The notes: a model not told the origin generated them from the sequence alone. 48,873 nt of DNA from Microcystis viridis FACHB-1342 (GCF_014698335.1 NZ_JACJSV010000035.1:1-48873), one strand, 5' to 3'. Shown: positions 16,738-25,993, counted from the stretch's first letter. Translations and numbers: made by a program.

Positions 16738-17124
16738 ACTCGATCGAGGGGAAAATTAATTAATCAGGCTAATATTCTAGCAATTTTTCTGAGTTTTCCC
16801 CCCAATATAATACAAGAATACTAACTAAGTCATTGACTAAGCTGCCCGCGCATTTAAGAGGCAAGAGGCAACAGTAAAGGGATTGGGGGAGATTCGGCTA
16901 ATCTAAGAATAAGGCTTCTTCGTTACTTGGTATGGTTCGATAGGGGGGCATAAATCGACTAAATCCTTATCTGGCAAGAGACTTAATTGATGAGTTCGCT
17001 CTAGATAAAAAACAATTGATAAAAGTTGGGGTAATGTCTGTTTCTATAAGGGTTTCATCTCTTATAACCCCCGTCCATTGCATAACACAAACCGAAGAAC
17101 CAGAATAAGCGGTTTAAATACGTC
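16738..17124. other. Intergenic region, one dispersed motif
   Basis: No gene or terminator was recognised. On the minus strand at 17074-17102 a stretch reading TGGTTCTTCGGTTTGTGTTA onward recurs with two differences on the plus strand at 30156-30184. Confidence 0.4.
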
Positions 17125-17619
17125 TTAGCTTAGGAGGTCTTTGGGTGTAATTAACTCGTAACGCTCGAAGGGTTGATGAATCCAAGGATTATCGGGGTAA
17201 TATTCCACATAATAGTCGGGTTTGATTCTTGATGCCGCTTTGTACCAGATCACCGCAGTTTTGATATTGGTAATCCCGTATTTTTCCTGTAACAAAATCG
17301 AGGTTTTTTGGAGAGTGATTCCCGAATCGACTAAATCATCCACTAATAACAAGGGACTCTTTAATTGGGCTTCGATCATGGCTAAATTCGAGGAAATAGT
17401 TAATTCTCCCCGAATTTGATGATTTTGCCCCCCGTAGGAAGCAGCGTAGAGAATGGCTAGGGGTTGACGAAAAAGACGACAGAGAATGTCACCGACGCGC
17501 AATCCTCCCTTAGCTAAACAGACAATCTGAGCAAATTGCCAACCAGAATGATCGATTTTTACTGCTAATTTTTCGATCAGACGATGGTATTCATCCCAAG
17601 AAACATAGACATCGGCCAT
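17125..17619 (-). CDS. Phosphoribosyltransferase family protein
   Basis: About 164 residues from the ATG at 17619 (MADVYVSWDEYHRLIEKLAV); the frame extends to 17667 but that part overlaps the upstream gene. LLLVDDLVDSGITL is the PRPP-binding signature of type I phosphoribosyltransferases, and LAKGGLRVGDILCR supplies the other loop. The short form without a large hood suggests a xanthine/hypoxanthine-type purine salvage enzyme, but the base specificity cannot be read off. It follows the zinc-ribbon gene by 22 bp and is probably cotranscribed with it. Confidence 0.82.
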   Translation of the reverse strand: MADVYVSWDEYHRLIEKLAVKIDHSGWQFAQIVCLAKGGLRVGDILCRLFRQPLAILYAASYGGQNHQIRGELTISSNLAMIEAQLKSPLLLVDDLVDSGITLQKTSILLQEKYGITNIKTAVIWYKAASRIKPDYYVEYYPDNPWIHQPFERYELITPKDLLS

Positions 17620-17641
17620 ATTTTCGATTCTCGATTGATAA

Positions 17642-17875
17642 TTACTTATTTTCCGCAGGTCGATCACTACTCCAGGCCCACCAAACTCGATCGCATTGAC
17701 AATGATAGAATTCCTGCCATTTACGACGGGAATCTTCTCCTAAAACGGGTGCGCGGCGATTGATCCAAACGGACTGAGCTTCTTTAGCTTTTGCCCCACA
17801 GTAAGGACAACAAAAATTGTAGGCGTGAACGGCATTCTCTGTCCAGTCAGGGGGAAAGGGACTAAAAGCATCCAT
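17642..17875 (-). CDS. Small cysteine-rich (zinc-ribbon-like) protein
   Basis: This 77-residue protein has paired metal-binding cysteines, CCPYCGAKAKEAQSVWINRR and YHCQCDRVWWAW, with many Trp/Tyr residues. The two knuckles suggest one structural zinc site. It lies immediately upstream of the phosphoribosyltransferase on the same strand. It resembles conserved cyanobacterial hypotheticals; its function is unknown. Confidence 0.65.
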   Translation of the reverse strand: MDAFSPFPPDWTENAVHAYNFCCPYCGAKAKEAQSVWINRRAPVLGEDSRRKWQEFYHCQCDRVWWAWSSDRPAENK

Positions 17876-17955
17876 AATCTCTAAAATATAAGATTAATAA
17901 CCGGAAAAACTGACTCAATAGATAATCTCCTTGTTTAATTTATCACTAAAAAAAT

Positions 17956-18645
17956 ATGGCTAAAGGGGATCAAATATACGCCTATCGGGAATTGCTCAAT
18001 CTTCAGGGTGTTTATGCTCATCATGGCATCGATTGCGGTGATGGTAGCGTCATTCATTACCGAAAACCGAGCGAGATTGTGGAACGAACTTCCCTAGAAA
18101 CCTTTGCTAGGGGCGGTAAAATCTATGTGGTGCGCCATGTAGAGGTGGGATTTTCCTTTATCCCCGATGTGGTGGTAGAAAGGGCGCTAAGTCGTCTGGG
18201 GGAGCAGAAATATAATCTTCTTTTTAACAACTGCGAACATTTTGCCACTTGGTGTAAGACTGGTATTAGCAAAAGTCAACAGATAGAAGAATTTATCCCG
18301 ATTATTACCCATTTACAAGCGGTGGGACTCTACGAACCTCTGAAAAAATCCCTCATCGGAGCCGACCCCAACAATGCCCAAACCCTATTAAAAGGGGCTT
18401 TAAGCAATCTTAAGGTCAGTTGGGATGAAATTCACCCCCAGTACAAAAAAGCCATTCAAGAAGCAGAAACATGGAATCGAGTAGCGATCGAAGCTTTAAG
18501 CAGAAATCGCGATGATTTAGCCCGGGAAGCCCTGAAACGCAAGGTAGAAGCCAAAAAACAGGCAAAACGCCATCAGGAACAATTGGATCAAATAGCGGCC
18601 ATGACCGAAAATGTTCTTAAAAGTCTGGTGATTGCTAACGGTTAG
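17956..18645 (+). CDS. LRAT-domain (NlpC/P60-fold) protein
   Basis: This 229-residue protein has an N-terminal lecithin-retinol-acyltransferase-like domain (about 1-105): MAKGDQIYAYRELL, then QGVYAHHGIDCGDGSVIHY with the catalytic His pair at 22-23, and NNCEHFATWC with the nucleophile Cys at about 93. Family members are thiol acyltransferases or hydrolases acting on lipids. The C-terminal 120 residues are helical and charged (ALSRNRDDLAREALKRKVEA), with no known domain. It is divergent from the zinc-ribbon gene. There is no signal peptide. Confidence 0.82.
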   Translation: MAKGDQIYAYRELLNLQGVYAHHGIDCGDGSVIHYRKPSEIVERTSLETFARGGKIYVVRHVEVGFSFIPDVVVERALSRLGEQKYNLLFNNCEHFATWCKTGISKSQQIEEFIPIITHLQAVGLYEPLKKSLIGADPNNAQTLLKGALSNLKVSWDEIHPQYKKAIQEAETWNRVAIEALSRNRDDLAREALKRKVEAKKQAKRHQEQLDQIAAMTENVLKSLVIANG

Positions 18646-18657
18646 TCTGGATGTCAG

Positions 18658-18875
18658 TAGGGTTGGCTGAATAAATCTAAAAACCTTGTTGGATAAGGCT
18701 TTTAGACTTTTTTCCCTCAAAAAGTGCTGACCATTGGAGTGATCGGGGGTAAAATTCAGGTACTTTTTCCCTGAAAATTAGGTAACTGACTACCTCAAAA
18801 TCGGTAAAACCCTACACCCCACACCCCACACCCCACACCCTGCCCCCACCAACAAACTTTTTGCCGCAAACCCTA
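18658..18875. repeat. 218-bp inverted-repeat element (MITE-like family C)
   Basis: It starts TAGGGTTGGCTGAATAAAT and ends CTTTTTGCCGCAAACCCTA, so the ends are imperfect inverted repeats (TAGGGTTTGCGGCAAAAAG when reversed). A second unit of 217 bp with the same ends lies at 42257-42473. This copy contains a heptanucleotide array (CCCCACA units, 18809-18841). Confidence 0.65.
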
Positions 18876-18939
18876 TCTAACCCTCTGCCAATTGCCTCGG
18901 TTGATTCCTATCCACATCAGGTAATTTTAGTTGCTCGCC

Positions 18940-19176
18940 ATGGAAATCTGGATTATTTTACGTTTTTCAATCGCCGCTGCCATTATTGCTCTAGTTTGCT
19001 GGTCTTTAACCAGTGCCGTGCGCGATAGTTGGCAAGTTGCGCGACGGATGCACTCTATCCCTTGCTCCCACTGCCGCTACTTTACCAACGATTATCGCCT
19101 CAAATGTAGTGTACAACCCAGGAGCGCCAACACCGAACAAGCGATCGACTGTGGCGATTATTTTCCCGATGCCTAG
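18940..19176 (+). CDS. Small anchored cysteine-containing protein
   Basis: 78 residues from the ATG at 18940; a TTG nine bases upstream is in frame. One N-terminal transmembrane helix (IWIILRFSIAAAIIALVCW) is followed by a soluble part with four cysteines, C-SHC-RYF and LKCSVQ plus IDCGDYFP, possibly a metal site. It lies 82 bp upstream of the GuaB3 gene on the same strand. It looks like a conserved cyanobacterial small membrane protein; its function is unknown. Confidence 0.6.
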   Translation: MEIWIILRFSIAAAIIALVCWSLTSAVRDSWQVARRMHSIPCSHCRYFTNDYRLKCSVQPRSANTEQAIDCGDYFPDA

Positions 19177-19258
19177 TTTGCCATAATACCGAAAAGCTTT
19201 TCGAGATGGTGCGAAATTTGCTAGTCTAGGCTAAATAGGTCTGAAATAGTATAGAAAC

Positions 19259-20422
19259 GTGGATACAATTATTGGTCGGGGCAAAACAGCCCGTAGAGCT
19301 TACGGTATCGATGAAATCGCACTTGTACCCGGAGTGCGAACCCTCGATCCTAGTTTAGCCGATACCCGTTGGTCTCTCGGCAATATCGAGCGGGAAATCC
19401 CGATTATCGCCAGCGCTATGGATGGGGTGGTGGATACTAAAATGGCCGTCCTTCTCTCCGAGTTGGGGGCGCTAGGGGTACTAAACCTCGAAGGTATTCA
19501 AACCCGTTACGAGGATCCTAACCCGATTCTTGATCGCATTACCGCAGTCGGCAAAGCAGAATTCGTCGGTTTAATGCAGGAACTCTACGCAGAACCGATT
19601 AAACCGGAACTAATCGAGCTTCGTATCCAAGAAATTCAAGAAAAAGGCGGTATTGCGGCAGTTAGCCTCACCCCTGCCGGTGCCGTCAAATACGGTGCTA
19701 TCGTTGCCCAAGCAGCGGCCGATATTCTCTTTGTCCAAGCAACCGTCGTTTCCACTGCCCATTTATCCCCAGAAGCTATCACCCCCCTCGATTTAGTACA
19801 ATTGTGCCAAGAAATGCCCATTCCCGTGGTTTTGGGCAACTGCGTCACCTACGAAGTCGCCCTTAACCTGATGAAAACTGGGGCAGCCGGGGTTTTAGTC
19901 GGTATCGGGCCCGGGGCTGCCTGTACTTCTCGCGGCGTTTTAGGGGTGGGAGTTCCCCAGGCCACTGCTGTGGCCGATTGTGCCGCCGCTAGGGACGATT
20001 TTTTCCGAGAAACCGGTAAATACGTCCCCGTTATTGCCGATGGCGGCATTATTACCGGCGGTGATATCTGCAAATGTATCGCCTGTGGCGCCGATGCGGT
20101 GATGATTGGTTCTCCCATTGCCCGGTCCGTGGAGGCCCCCGGCCGCGGTTTTCACTGGGGTATGGCCACACCTAGTCCGGTTCTACCCCGGGGAACCAGG
20201 ATTAGTGTGGGCAGTACGGGAACTATTGCCGAAATCCTCGTAGGACCGGCAAAATTAGATGATGGTACTCATAACCTCCTAGGGGCGCTGAAAACCAGTA
20301 TGGGGACTTTAGGTGCTAAGAACTTAAAGGAAATGCAACAGGTGGAAGTGGTGATTGCCCCCTCGCTGCTGACGGAGGGTAAAGTCTATCAAAAGGCCCA
20401 GCATTTAGGTATGGGTAAATAA
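19259..20422 (+). CDS. guaB3: GuaB3-type IMP dehydrogenase family protein
   Basis: This 387-residue TIM-barrel protein starts at GTG 19259. The loop [20 protein letters not shown] carries the catalytic Cys at 222, followed by [29 protein letters not shown], the phosphate-binding region, and [15 protein letters not shown]. The CBS pair found in standard GuaB is absent, as is usual for the GuaB3 subfamily. From published work as I remember it, cyanobacterial GuaB3 acts as an IMP dehydrogenase making XMP for GMP synthesis; a canonical guaB is also normally present. It appears monocistronic. Confidence 0.88.
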   Translation: MDTIIGRGKTARRAYGIDEIALVPGVRTLDPSLADTRWSLGNIEREIPIIASAMDGVVDTKMAVLLSELGALGVLNLEGIQTRYEDPNPILDRITAVGKAEFVGLMQELYAEPIKPELIELRIQEIQEKGGIAAVSLTPAGAVKYGAIVAQAAADILFVQATVVSTAHLSPEAITPLDLVQLCQEMPIPVVLGNCVTYEVALNLMKTGAAGVLVGIGPGAACTSRGVLGVGVPQATAVADCAAARDDFFRETGKYVPVIADGGIITGGDICKCIACGADAVMIGSPIARSVEAPGRGFHWGMATPSPVLPRGTRISVGSTGTIAEILVGPAKLDDGTHNLLGALKTSMGTLGAKNLKEMQQVEVVIAPSLLTEGKVYQKAQHLGMGK

Positions 20423-20612
20423 AAGTTATCAGTGAACAGTGATCGGTTATCATCAGTGTTAAGTTTTTGATTTGTGCTGGAGATGGGTTTTTTGCTTGGT
20501 ATGACCATCCCCTTCAGGTTCGGTTCTACCGACTGCCACTATCTCAAAAAACTGTTAAATTGGAAGAACCAAAAGGATAGTTTATAAAAAAATTGAGTTA
20601 AGGAGATCAAAG

Positions 20613-20954
20613 GTGTATAGAGAAAACAATCGCCCTCACAATTTATTCGGTACCGATAGTGAATTTTCCGAGAGTTTGTGGCAGTATGTCCAGACCTTAA
20701 GTCCCGAAACAATCGCCCAACTCTCGAAACCAGAATCCCAAGAGGTTTTTCAAGTGATGGAACGCAACATTATCGGACTTTTGGGCAACCTTCCTTCCGA
20801 ACATTTCGGTGTCACTATCAGTACCAGTCGCGAACATCTGGGCCGGTTATTGGCCTCGGCAATGATGAGTGGTTACTTTCTCCGCAATGCTGAACAGAGA
20901 ATGAATTTTGAAAAATCCCTCGCTAGTCTCCAGAGCGGTTCCAGCGATTTTTAA
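20613..20954 (+). CDS. DUF760 family protein
   Basis: This 113-residue all-helical protein starts at GTG 20613 with AAGGAG a few bases upstream. Blocks such as LWQYVQTLSPETIAQLSKP, MERNIIGLLGNLPSEHF and TSREHLGRLLASAMMSGYFL match the cyanobacterial/chloroplast DUF760 family. A plant relative is linked to plastid gene regulation, but the bacterial role is unknown to me. It is soluble and monocistronic. Confidence 0.8.
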   Translation: MYRENNRPHNLFGTDSEFSESLWQYVQTLSPETIAQLSKPESQEVFQVMERNIIGLLGNLPSEHFGVTISTSREHLGRLLASAMMSGYFLRNAEQRMNFEKSLASLQSGSSDF

Positions 20955-21051
20955 AGTTGAGCGGTAGTTAGTTTGAAAGGGAAAAAGAGGCAATCAGATT
21001 TTAGTTACAAGATAACTTTGATCTGACTAATAACTGATAACTGATAACTGA

Positions 21052-22896
21052 TTAAAGACAGTTTTGCTGCCAGAGTAGCTCTTTTTCGATTCCTTGTTTT
21101 TCTCCGGGGGGTACAGTCCTTTCCCGCATAATATAAAGTTGCAGGGATTTAATCTGTTGATCACTACTGTGCTGCTGATTCCAGTTTTGACAGAGATAAT
21201 GACCAAACTCTCCATAAACTGACCGACCAATAGCTCGATTAAGATTAATAAAATATTGTCGCCACTGCATGGTTTTATACAAACGATTGCGATCGCTATC
21301 CGTGGGTTTATCCCAAATTACCGGCTGTCCTTCTCTAAATAAATCTACCGTGGAACCATCGACTAATTGACTGACTGCCAGAAACCAAGCATCATCCCGG
21401 GGCGGACCAGGGGCAAAAATACTCCAATATTGGTCTAAACGGGTAACTCTTGCGAGAATATCAATTGTATTAAAAGTACGACGGGTGAGCAAGCGATCGA
21501 GGGATTGAACTAAAGGTGTATTTAAATCACCCCTATCGACCGATTGCCGGACAAAACTGCGTAAATTCCAGATACTGGTCAACAATAAGAAGAAAATTAC
21601 CAAAATATTTAAGGGTAAAGAGGATTTAATCGTCAGGGGACAAAACTTGAGAGGTTTAGTGAAATTGCCCATAAAACGACGATGGGAGGCAATCCACTCA
21701 TAAATTCTCGTTCCTAGGGTCATGAGGGGCGGTAAACGCAAAATTGGGGCTAAAAACCAGAAAATCGGCGAAAGACTGACAATATAAACCAATGCTGACC
21801 ATTTAAACCAGCGTTTTCCCTGCCAATCTTCCACTACCCAAGAATTTTGGGCCACCATATCCTCGTATATTGAGGGGTTATCTTGCGCGACTAACAGGGG
21901 AGTGCCGGGTAAAATGAGAAAAGTGCGGAGAAGATGAACAACTTTTTTGCAAAATCCACAATCTCGATCGTAATTAATCCTTAAACCTTCTCTTTCTGGG
22001 GTTATCATCCGTTTTTGTCCCCAATCCCAGACAAGACTAGGTATGATCGGCAACCAATGGGTGACACTCAAAAACGGGAAAATTCCCAGATGAAAACTGA
22101 GAGCAAAACCGATATGTAAAAGAATAAACGAGAGAATAGCGACTATTTTAAAGAAACTATTGCGAAAGGGAATAAAAATAAGCAGTGGACCCACCCATTC
22201 AAAGATTAACGCTGAAAAGGTCAGGATTTTTAGTAATTGTTGCGGTAAAGATAGTAAGAAACCAGCAAAAGCAGTACCGTATTGATCGTAACTGAGAGAG
22301 TAATAAACGGCCGTACCATCGGGCCACCAAGTCTCACTTTTGGTTTTAAAGGCCGCTGACCACATATAGATGTAACACACCTGTATCATAAAAGCCACCG
22401 TGGCAGCCGAAACTACGCGCTTGGGTAAGGGGTTGGGATTGGTGTTTAAGGCACTTTCCACGGAATAACAGGCACCGAGGGGTAAAAACATCGCCCAGAA
22501 TAATACTGCCCGGATTACGTCATCGGCGGCAAATAGTAACAGGGGGTTGCGATGATGTAAAGAGACGATTAGCGCCCAAGTGGCGATCGTGGCTAAACGG
22601 GTATGATAGCCAATTAAGAGCAATAATGCGATCGCTATAGCGACAATAAACAGGATACTCTGCACCAGCACCGAGTCACTGAGAGCAAAAATAGACCAGT
22701 AAAAAGGACTAGCAGAGACTTTTGATAAGCTTCCTAGAGGTAAAACCCCTAATTCGCTGTAATGGGCAGTTAATTGGCTAAAACGAACCGATAAATCGAC
22801 TAAAACCACTAACGCCAAGGCAATGCGAAATAAAGCCAGCGATCGCAGGTCAAACCCGAAAATCTCTGCCAGTCTTTGTCTAAATGATTTTGCCAT
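21052..22896 (-). CDS. HTTM membrane protein fused to a DCC thiol-oxidoreductase domain
   Basis: About 614 residues from the MAKSFRQ start at 22896 (MAI precedes it at 22905). The N-terminal 290 residues are a multi-helix membrane domain of the HTTM (vitamin-K-dependent carboxylase-like) type, with FRIALALVVLVDLSVR and SLHHRNPLLLFAADDVIRA. At about 308 a DCC1-like domain begins: NYDRDCGFCKKVVHLLR with a CxxC (Cys316, Cys319 counting from 22905). More membrane segments and a soluble tail containing WSIFAPGPPRDDAWF follow. HTTM plus thiol-oxidoreductase in one chain suggests a redox-linked membrane enzyme; the substrate is unknown. It is monocistronic. Confidence 0.8.
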   Translation of the reverse strand: MAKSFRQRLAEIFGFDLRSLALFRIALALVVLVDLSVRFSQLTAHYSELGVLPLGSLSKVSASPFYWSIFALSDSVLVQSILFIVAIAIALLLLIGYHTRLATIATWALIVSLHHRNPLLLFAADDVIRAVLFWAMFLPLGACYSVESALNTNPNPLPKRVVSAATVAFMIQVCYIYMWSAAFKTKSETWWPDGTAVYYSLSYDQYGTAFAGFLLSLPQQLLKILTFSALIFEWVGPLLIFIPFRNSFFKIVAILSFILLHIGFALSFHLGIFPFLSVTHWLPIIPSLVWDWGQKRMITPEREGLRINYDRDCGFCKKVVHLLRTFLILPGTPLLVAQDNPSIYEDMVAQNSWVVEDWQGKRWFKWSALVYIVSLSPIFWFLAPILRLPPLMTLGTRIYEWIASHRRFMGNFTKPLKFCPLTIKSSLPLNILVIFFLLLTSIWNLRSFVRQSVDRGDLNTPLVQSLDRLLTRRTFNTIDILARVTRLDQYWSIFAPGPPRDDAWFLAVSQLVDGSTVDLFREGQPVIWDKPTDSDRNRLYKTMQWRQYFINLNRAIGRSVYGEFGHYLCQNWNQQHSSDQQIKSLQLYIMRERTVPPGEKQGIEKELLWQQNCL

Positions 22897-22905
22897 TATC
22901 GCCAT

Positions 22906-23500
22906 AGGATGATGATTCCCTCCACTTTTTCAATAAACCTACTTTATAGCAAGTAAAAAGGCCAAAGGCAAAAGAAAGCTGTATTCTCCGAGTCAGTATT
23001 CAGGAGATTATTTTTATTTATTCTTCTCTCCCATCTCCCATCTCCCTCATAGGTATAGGTTTTTTACATTAGAACTCTTGCGAATTAATTATATGTCATA
23101 ATTATAGGTTAACTAATTTTTTTTTGGAAAATTAGTTAGTACATTTCTTCTGAATGAAAACCTGAAGTTTTGCTTTTAACTCAAAACTCTTTAGATATGC
23201 TTTAATTTGGTTGTCAAAACCTCTTTATTTAAGCATCACAAACTTTATCAATTATAAAAATTGAGAATAAATTCTCCTTGACTTGATTAATGTTTGGCAA
23301 CTTTTAAGAAGCTGCTACACCTAACTCACACTTACAAACAGCCGCCAACAGGTTAGGGACTTGCGCTTTGATAATGTACCTTTTGGGCGAACGCAGTTCG
23401 CCCCTACATTGTGAACAAAATCCGTCACTGAGTTAAAAAGGAAAATTGAGGTAGAATAAATGAGTGTTATCCTGTTAGAATCGAAACTACAGCATCGATC
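22906..23500. other. A/T-rich gap with a truncated mobile repeat
   Basis: No gene was seen. 22998-23023 is the exact reverse complement of 26134-26159. 23355-23430 is a truncated, inverted copy of the family-B element at 12126-12260. Confidence 0.5.
23355..23430. repeat. Truncated family-B inverted-repeat element
   Basis: It begins AGGGACTTGCGCTTTGATAA and matches the reverse complement of 12126-12260 over about 75 bases (including GGGCGAACGCAGTTCGC), then diverges after TCCGTCACTG, so only one terminus is present. Confidence 0.65.
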
Positions 23501-23516
23501 AAGGAGTGAAACAAAT

Positions 23517-24185
23517 ATGCCGGCGGGCTATGAAGAAAATCCCAGAATGCCCCTAGATAAAGTTATTTTTGTTATTGCTTGCATCTATCTAGGTTGGGTG
23601 GTGGCATGGCTAATCAGTCAAAAAAATGCCCCCATCTCTCAAAATGGCACGATTTCCCAGGAAGATCAAAAATTTATTGCCTATCTGCAATCATCCCTTG
23701 CTATTATTGATCGGCAAAGTCAAACTTTATCCCCCGATCCCAATCCTGCTGCCAAAAATAACCCTTCTCCAGTAGTGCCAGTTCTACCAGCACCACCCGC
23801 TAATTTACCGGTTAATAATACTCCCCAGATCATAGAAAGAATTTACGTTCCTGTTTATCCCCAAACCCCTGAAACTACTGCCAAACTTGTCCCAGTTACA
23901 CCCTCAAGTCCCGACATTGCTGCACCACCATTACCGGCTGCCCCCCAGGTAAATCGACCGGTGGCAGCGGTTATTCCTACCAATAATCAGGTGAAAAATA
24001 CCCTGGTGGGGGTGATGGATTTAGGCGATCGATCTACAGCTTTATTTGATAATAAGGGCATAACTACCCGTATTTCTCCGGGGGAATTTGTCAACGGTTG
24101 GACTTTAGTGGAAGTTGGCAATCAACAGGTTATTTTGTCTCGCAATGGCCAAACAAAAGTCCTAGAAGTGGGACAATCTTTTTAG
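23517..24185 (+). CDS. Anchored protein with Pro-rich linker and PilP/GspC-like C-terminal domain
   Basis: 222 residues from the ATG at 23517, chosen because AAGGAG lies 10 bases upstream (an ATG at 23460 is in frame). One transmembrane helix (KVIFVIACIYLGWVVAWLI) leads to an extended Pro/Asn-rich linker. The C-terminal domain of about 50 residues (LVGVMDLGDRSTALFDNKG, then EFVNGWTLVEVGNQQVILSR and KVLEVGQSF) resembles the homology region of pilus/secretion proteins PilP and GspC. It may connect a type IV pilus-like assembly to the envelope; this is inference from fold pattern. It converges on the VOC gene with a 4-base overlap. Confidence 0.65.
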   Translation: MPAGYEENPRMPLDKVIFVIACIYLGWVVAWLISQKNAPISQNGTISQEDQKFIAYLQSSLAIIDRQSQTLSPDPNPAAKNNPSPVVPVLPAPPANLPVNNTPQIIERIYVPVYPQTPETTAKLVPVTPSSPDIAAPPLPAAPQVNRPVAAVIPTNNQVKNTLVGVMDLGDRSTALFDNKGITTRISPGEFVNGWTLVEVGNQQVILSRNGQTKVLEVGQSF

Positions 24186-24616
24186 GTTAAACGACGGATA
24201 AATTCCAAGGGTAAACCGTCTGTATCGGCAATAAAGGTGACTTCATAGACATGATCGCCGATCATCTGTTGTTGGGGGGGCAAAAGAATATTTAAAGGTT
24301 GATATAAATTGGCATCCTCTTGATGGGCTTGCTGAAAGTTATTTGTTAATTTTTCTAACCATTCTGGTAAATTGCTGACATTTTCTGTTAGGTCAAAAGA
24401 CAAGTGATAATAACCCACATAATGCTGATCACCAAAGGCATCGGGTGCGGGTTTCGGTTGGGGAATTTGGATTAATTCGATGCGTCCGTTTAACCCGATG
24501 AGCCAACAGGCCAAAGTATAACCCGTGGTGAATCTTTCCTCTAGGGTAAAACCGAGAAGTTGATAAAAAGCGATCGCCCGATGGATATTAGCCGTCCGAA
24601 TAGAAGCATGGTGCAT
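24182..24616 (-). CDS. VOC (glyoxalase/bleomycin-resistance) family protein
   Basis: This 144-residue protein starts MHHASIRTANIHRAIAFYQLLGF, the paired beta-alpha-beta-beta-beta module start of the vicinal-oxygen-chelate superfamily. It has potential metal ligands in HHASIR, YYHLSFDL and the C-terminal TFIADTDGLPLEFIRR. It is more likely a lactoylglutathione-lyase-like protein than a resistance protein, but the substrate is unknown. It follows the TIGR02652 gene by 16 bp or more on the same strand and overlaps the 3' end of its convergent neighbour. Confidence 0.8.
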   Translation of the reverse strand: MHHASIRTANIHRAIAFYQLLGFTLEERFTTGYTLACWLIGLNGRIELIQIPQPKPAPDAFGDQHYVGYYHLSFDLTENVSNLPEWLEKLTNNFQQAHQEDANLYQPLNILLPPQQQMIGDHVYEVTFIADTDGLPLEFIRRLT

Positions 24617-24632
24617 TTTCAGTGATCAGTAA

Positions 24633-25148
24633 TCAGTCAAAAAGACGAAAATAGGGATAACGTTTGGGAACCCCCGGTTCTTTTTCCAGATCAAAGTTAA
24701 TTACATCCCAACAGGGTTCATCGGGGGCATCGGGACTAAATTCTACTGGTAAACCGTAGAGACGGGGAATAGCGGCTTCACCCGGTTCATTACCGCGCCA
24801 AGTGGTGTTACGTTCTAGGTAGGAACTAACTAAATCCCGATAACGGTTGGCAATAATTACTTTAGTCGCTTTAAATCCTTGGGTATAGAGGCGATCGAGT
24901 GCTTCGTGAATCTCAAAACGAATACCATCCGGGTGAGTGTGTTGACGATACCACTCACCATTCCAGAGTCGCCAATGCCGTCCTGACTGCAAGTGAACCA
25001 ACTCACCCGTTTTGGGATCGGCTTCAAAAGCCCCATGGCGCGGACACAAATAGGTATCCGTCAAAGTGAGGGCGGGGATTAGCTGCCGACAATGAGGACA
25101 ATGGATATCGGGGCCAAAAACAGGGTATTGTAAACTTGCATTGATCAT
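24633..25148 (-). CDS. TIGR02652 family zinc-ribbon protein
   Basis: 171 residues from MINASLQYPVFGPDIHCPHC at 25148; the frame continues to 25214 but the extra residues (MVGYNIYRIIGTK) look non-native. Metal-binding pairs CPHC and a later YLCPRHG suggest one zinc site. Regions such as GRHWRLWNGEWYRQHTHPDG and ANRYRDLVSSYLERN are recognisable as the cyanobacterial TIGR02652 family of unknown function. It is probably cotranscribed with the VOC gene downstream. Confidence 0.75.
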   Translation of the reverse strand: MINASLQYPVFGPDIHCPHCRQLIPALTLTDTYLCPRHGAFEADPKTGELVHLQSGRHWRLWNGEWYRQHTHPDGIRFEIHEALDRLYTQGFKATKVIIANRYRDLVSSYLERNTTWRGNEPGEAAIPRLYGLPVEFSPDAPDEPCWDVINFDLEKEPGVPKRYPYFRLFD

Positions 25149-25256
25149 GGAAGAACCTAAACTAAAAATTGTTATCTTTGTACCAATAATCCTATATATA
25201 TTATACCCAACCAAATTGGACGGGTATTCTCTTTCGACTTTAGTGCAGATCCTCCC

Positions 25257-25808
25257 ATGTCTTTAGATAACTTAAGATCAACTTCTAATTTCTGGCCGAT
25301 TGTCGATGTCAGTCAAGCGGCTTTTATCGCCCCTAATGCCACGGTAATAGGCGATATTTCCCTAGCTGTGGGGGTGAGTGTTTGGTATGGGGCGGTATTG
25401 CGTGCCGATGTGGAACGCATCGAAATTGGGTCCTATACTAATATCCAAGATGGGGCGATCCTACACGGAGATCCAGGCAAAATTACTATCCTTGAAGATT
25501 ACGTTACCATCGGGCATCGGGCGGTAATTCACGCAGCCCATATTGAACGCGGTTGTTTAATCGGCATTGGGGCAGTGATTCTCGATGGTGTGCGCGTCGG
25601 GGCGGGTAGTATTGTCGGGGCGGGTAGTATTGTGACAAAAGATATACCACCGCGATCTTTAGTGGTGGGTATTCCCGCTAAACGCGTCCGGGAAGTGTCG
25701 TCACAGGAGGCTCAAGAGTTGATTGAACACGCCGAGCGTTATGCTAAACTTGCCCTCGTTCATGGGGGAAAAGGTACTGATACTGGATTCCCAAAAGGGG
25801 CGGTTTAG
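25257..25808 (+). CDS. Gamma-carbonic anhydrase-like hexapeptide-repeat protein
   Basis: This 183-residue left-handed beta-helix protein has repeated hexapeptide turns (IGSYTNIQDGAILHG, GAVILDGVRVGAGS, IVGAGSIVTKDIPP). The putative zinc histidines appear in GAILHGD, TIGHRAVIHAAH, arranged as in gamma-class carbonic anhydrases. Cyanobacterial relatives outside CcmM may or may not be active. It is soluble. psbY follows 65 bp downstream on the same strand. Confidence 0.85.
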   Translation: MSLDNLRSTSNFWPIVDVSQAAFIAPNATVIGDISLAVGVSVWYGAVLRADVERIEIGSYTNIQDGAILHGDPGKITILEDYVTIGHRAVIHAAHIERGCLIGIGAVILDGVRVGAGSIVGAGSIVTKDIPPRSLVVGIPAKRVREVSSQEAQELIEHAERYAKLALVHGGKGTDTGFPKGAV

Positions 25809-25873
25809 GGTATAAATATAAAATGAGAATCAAGTAACAATCTTTTAAGCACTGACCGAGGAGAAGGAAATCT

Positions 25874-25993
25874 ATGGACTGGAGAGTGTTAATCGTTTTA
25901 ACCCCTTTGCTTATTGCTGGTGGCTGGGCTTTCTTCAATATCGGCGCTGCCGCTATTAGACAAGCTCAACAGTTTCTCAGCAAACAAAGTTAA
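25874..25993 (+). CDS. psbY: Photosystem II protein PsbY
   Basis: A 39-residue single-helix protein starting [20 protein letters not shown], with the remainder [10 protein letters not shown] and a polar end SKQS. The MDWR start, single transmembrane helix and NIGAAAIRQ segment are diagnostic of PsbY, a small subunit near cytochrome b559 at the edge of photosystem II. A strong ribosome-binding site (GGAGAAGGA) precedes the ATG, and an intrinsic terminator follows at 26015-26046. Confidence 0.93.
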   Translation: MDWRVLIVLTPLLIAGGWAFFNIGAAAIRQAQQFLSKQS

